A stretch of DNA of 5,861 nt from an uncultured Lachnospiraceae bacterium (lineage in GTDB: Bacteria; Bacillota; Clostridia; Lachnospirales; Lachnospiraceae): contig CADBLW010000099.1 of assembly GCA_902795625.1 (NCBI GenBank), forward strand, positions 1 to 5,861, written 5' to 3'. A program made the position numbers and the translations under genes. Positions 5,612 to 5,861 of the stretch are shown here, piece after piece (within the stretch, counting starts at the first letter, position 1; the number at the start of each line of letters is the position of its first letter). The notes under the pieces are model-generated. The model was given only the letters and a program-made list of their open reading frames with translations, did no database searches and had not been told where the DNA came from.

Positions 5612-5861
5612 TGGACCTGAGGGGAGTCGAACCCCTGTCCGAATGCCAATCCATTACGGTTTCTCCCATTACAGACCACCTATCCGGCTTGCGCCCATTC
5701 CCTCCTCCGTGCGCCGATGATCGGGCTCACGGACTCAGTAGCTTCATGATACGCCCACGCGGGCAAAGCTTATCGCGTGTCGTTTCCCACGTAGATGATG
5801 CCGGTTGACCGCTGCGTGGGTGCCGCGGGCCGACAGCCGCCTAATTAGGCAGCAAATGCAA
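5612..5861 (-). ncRNA. ssrA: tmRNA (transfer-messenger RNA), 3' part; 5' end outside window
   Basis: tmRNA, with SmpB, rescues stalled ribosomes and tags the unfinished protein for proteolysis. Visible parts, in RNA order: the end of the tag reading frame, GCA TTT GCT GCC TAA (5859 down to 5845), giving A-F-A-A-stop; the stop-codon hairpin (arms 5836-5841 and 5848-5853, loop TAATTA); a pseudoknot region with CCCACG/CGTGGG pairing (5815-5820 with 5786-5791) and the run GAAGCTACTGAGTCCGTGAG; then the tRNA-like 3' end. The T arm has a stem of 5620-5624 with 5632-5636 and loop TTCGACT. The acceptor 3' strand CAGGTCC is at 5613-5619, with discriminator A at 5612. The next bases are TCA, so CCA is not encoded. 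The 5' acceptor strand and most of the tag lie beyond 5861. A strong terminator follows directly. Confidence 0.93.

Noticed and set aside
5612..5640. An ordinary tRNA gene, suggested by the T-arm and acceptor sequence
   Set aside because: No anticodon arm or D arm lies at the right distance. Upstream are the tag codons, stop hairpin and pseudoknot sequence of a tmRNA.

Overview
All recognisable genes here lie on the minus strand. Reading that strand 5'->3' (from base 5861 down to base 1), the order is: the 3' part of a tmRNA gene, two paralogous zinc-ribbon membrane protein genes of unknown function, rluF (23S rRNA pseudouridine synthase), ligA (NAD+-dependent DNA ligase) and the first 187 codons of metA (homoserine O-acetyltransferase). 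The window cuts the tmRNA at its 5' side and metA at its 3' side. Nothing on the plus strand looks like a gene; the long plus-strand open frames are shadows of the GC-rich minus-strand genes.

The gene content suggests a Clostridia-type Firmicute, most likely Lachnospiraceae. LigA has the divergent adenylation domain I associate from memory with that family, MetA is the acetyl-CoA type, Shine-Dalgarno sites are strong, and intrinsic terminators and sigma-A type promoters are well formed. This assignment is inference; no 16S rRNA or other definitive marker is present. No phage, IS element, CRISPR array or integrase is visible.

There are three transcription blocks. (1) The tmRNA ends at about 5612 and is followed by a strong intrinsic terminator (5576-5602). 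(2) A consensus-like promoter (-35 at 5549-5554, -10 at 5526-5531) drives the paralogous pair, which ends at an intrinsic terminator (3646-3675). (3) Four bases beyond that terminator's T-run is the -35 of a second promoter (3613-3641). It should drive rluF through a leader of about 118 nt with repeats, and probably ligA and metA as well.

The three known proteins are housekeeping genes with no shared pathway: rRNA modification, DNA nick sealing, and the first committed step of methionine synthesis. The least explained part is the paralogous pair. Each protein has an N-terminal four-cysteine zinc ribbon and a multi-helix membrane domain. Both keep an unusually well conserved Cys/His/Trp-rich segment between membrane helices. 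I do not recognise the family.
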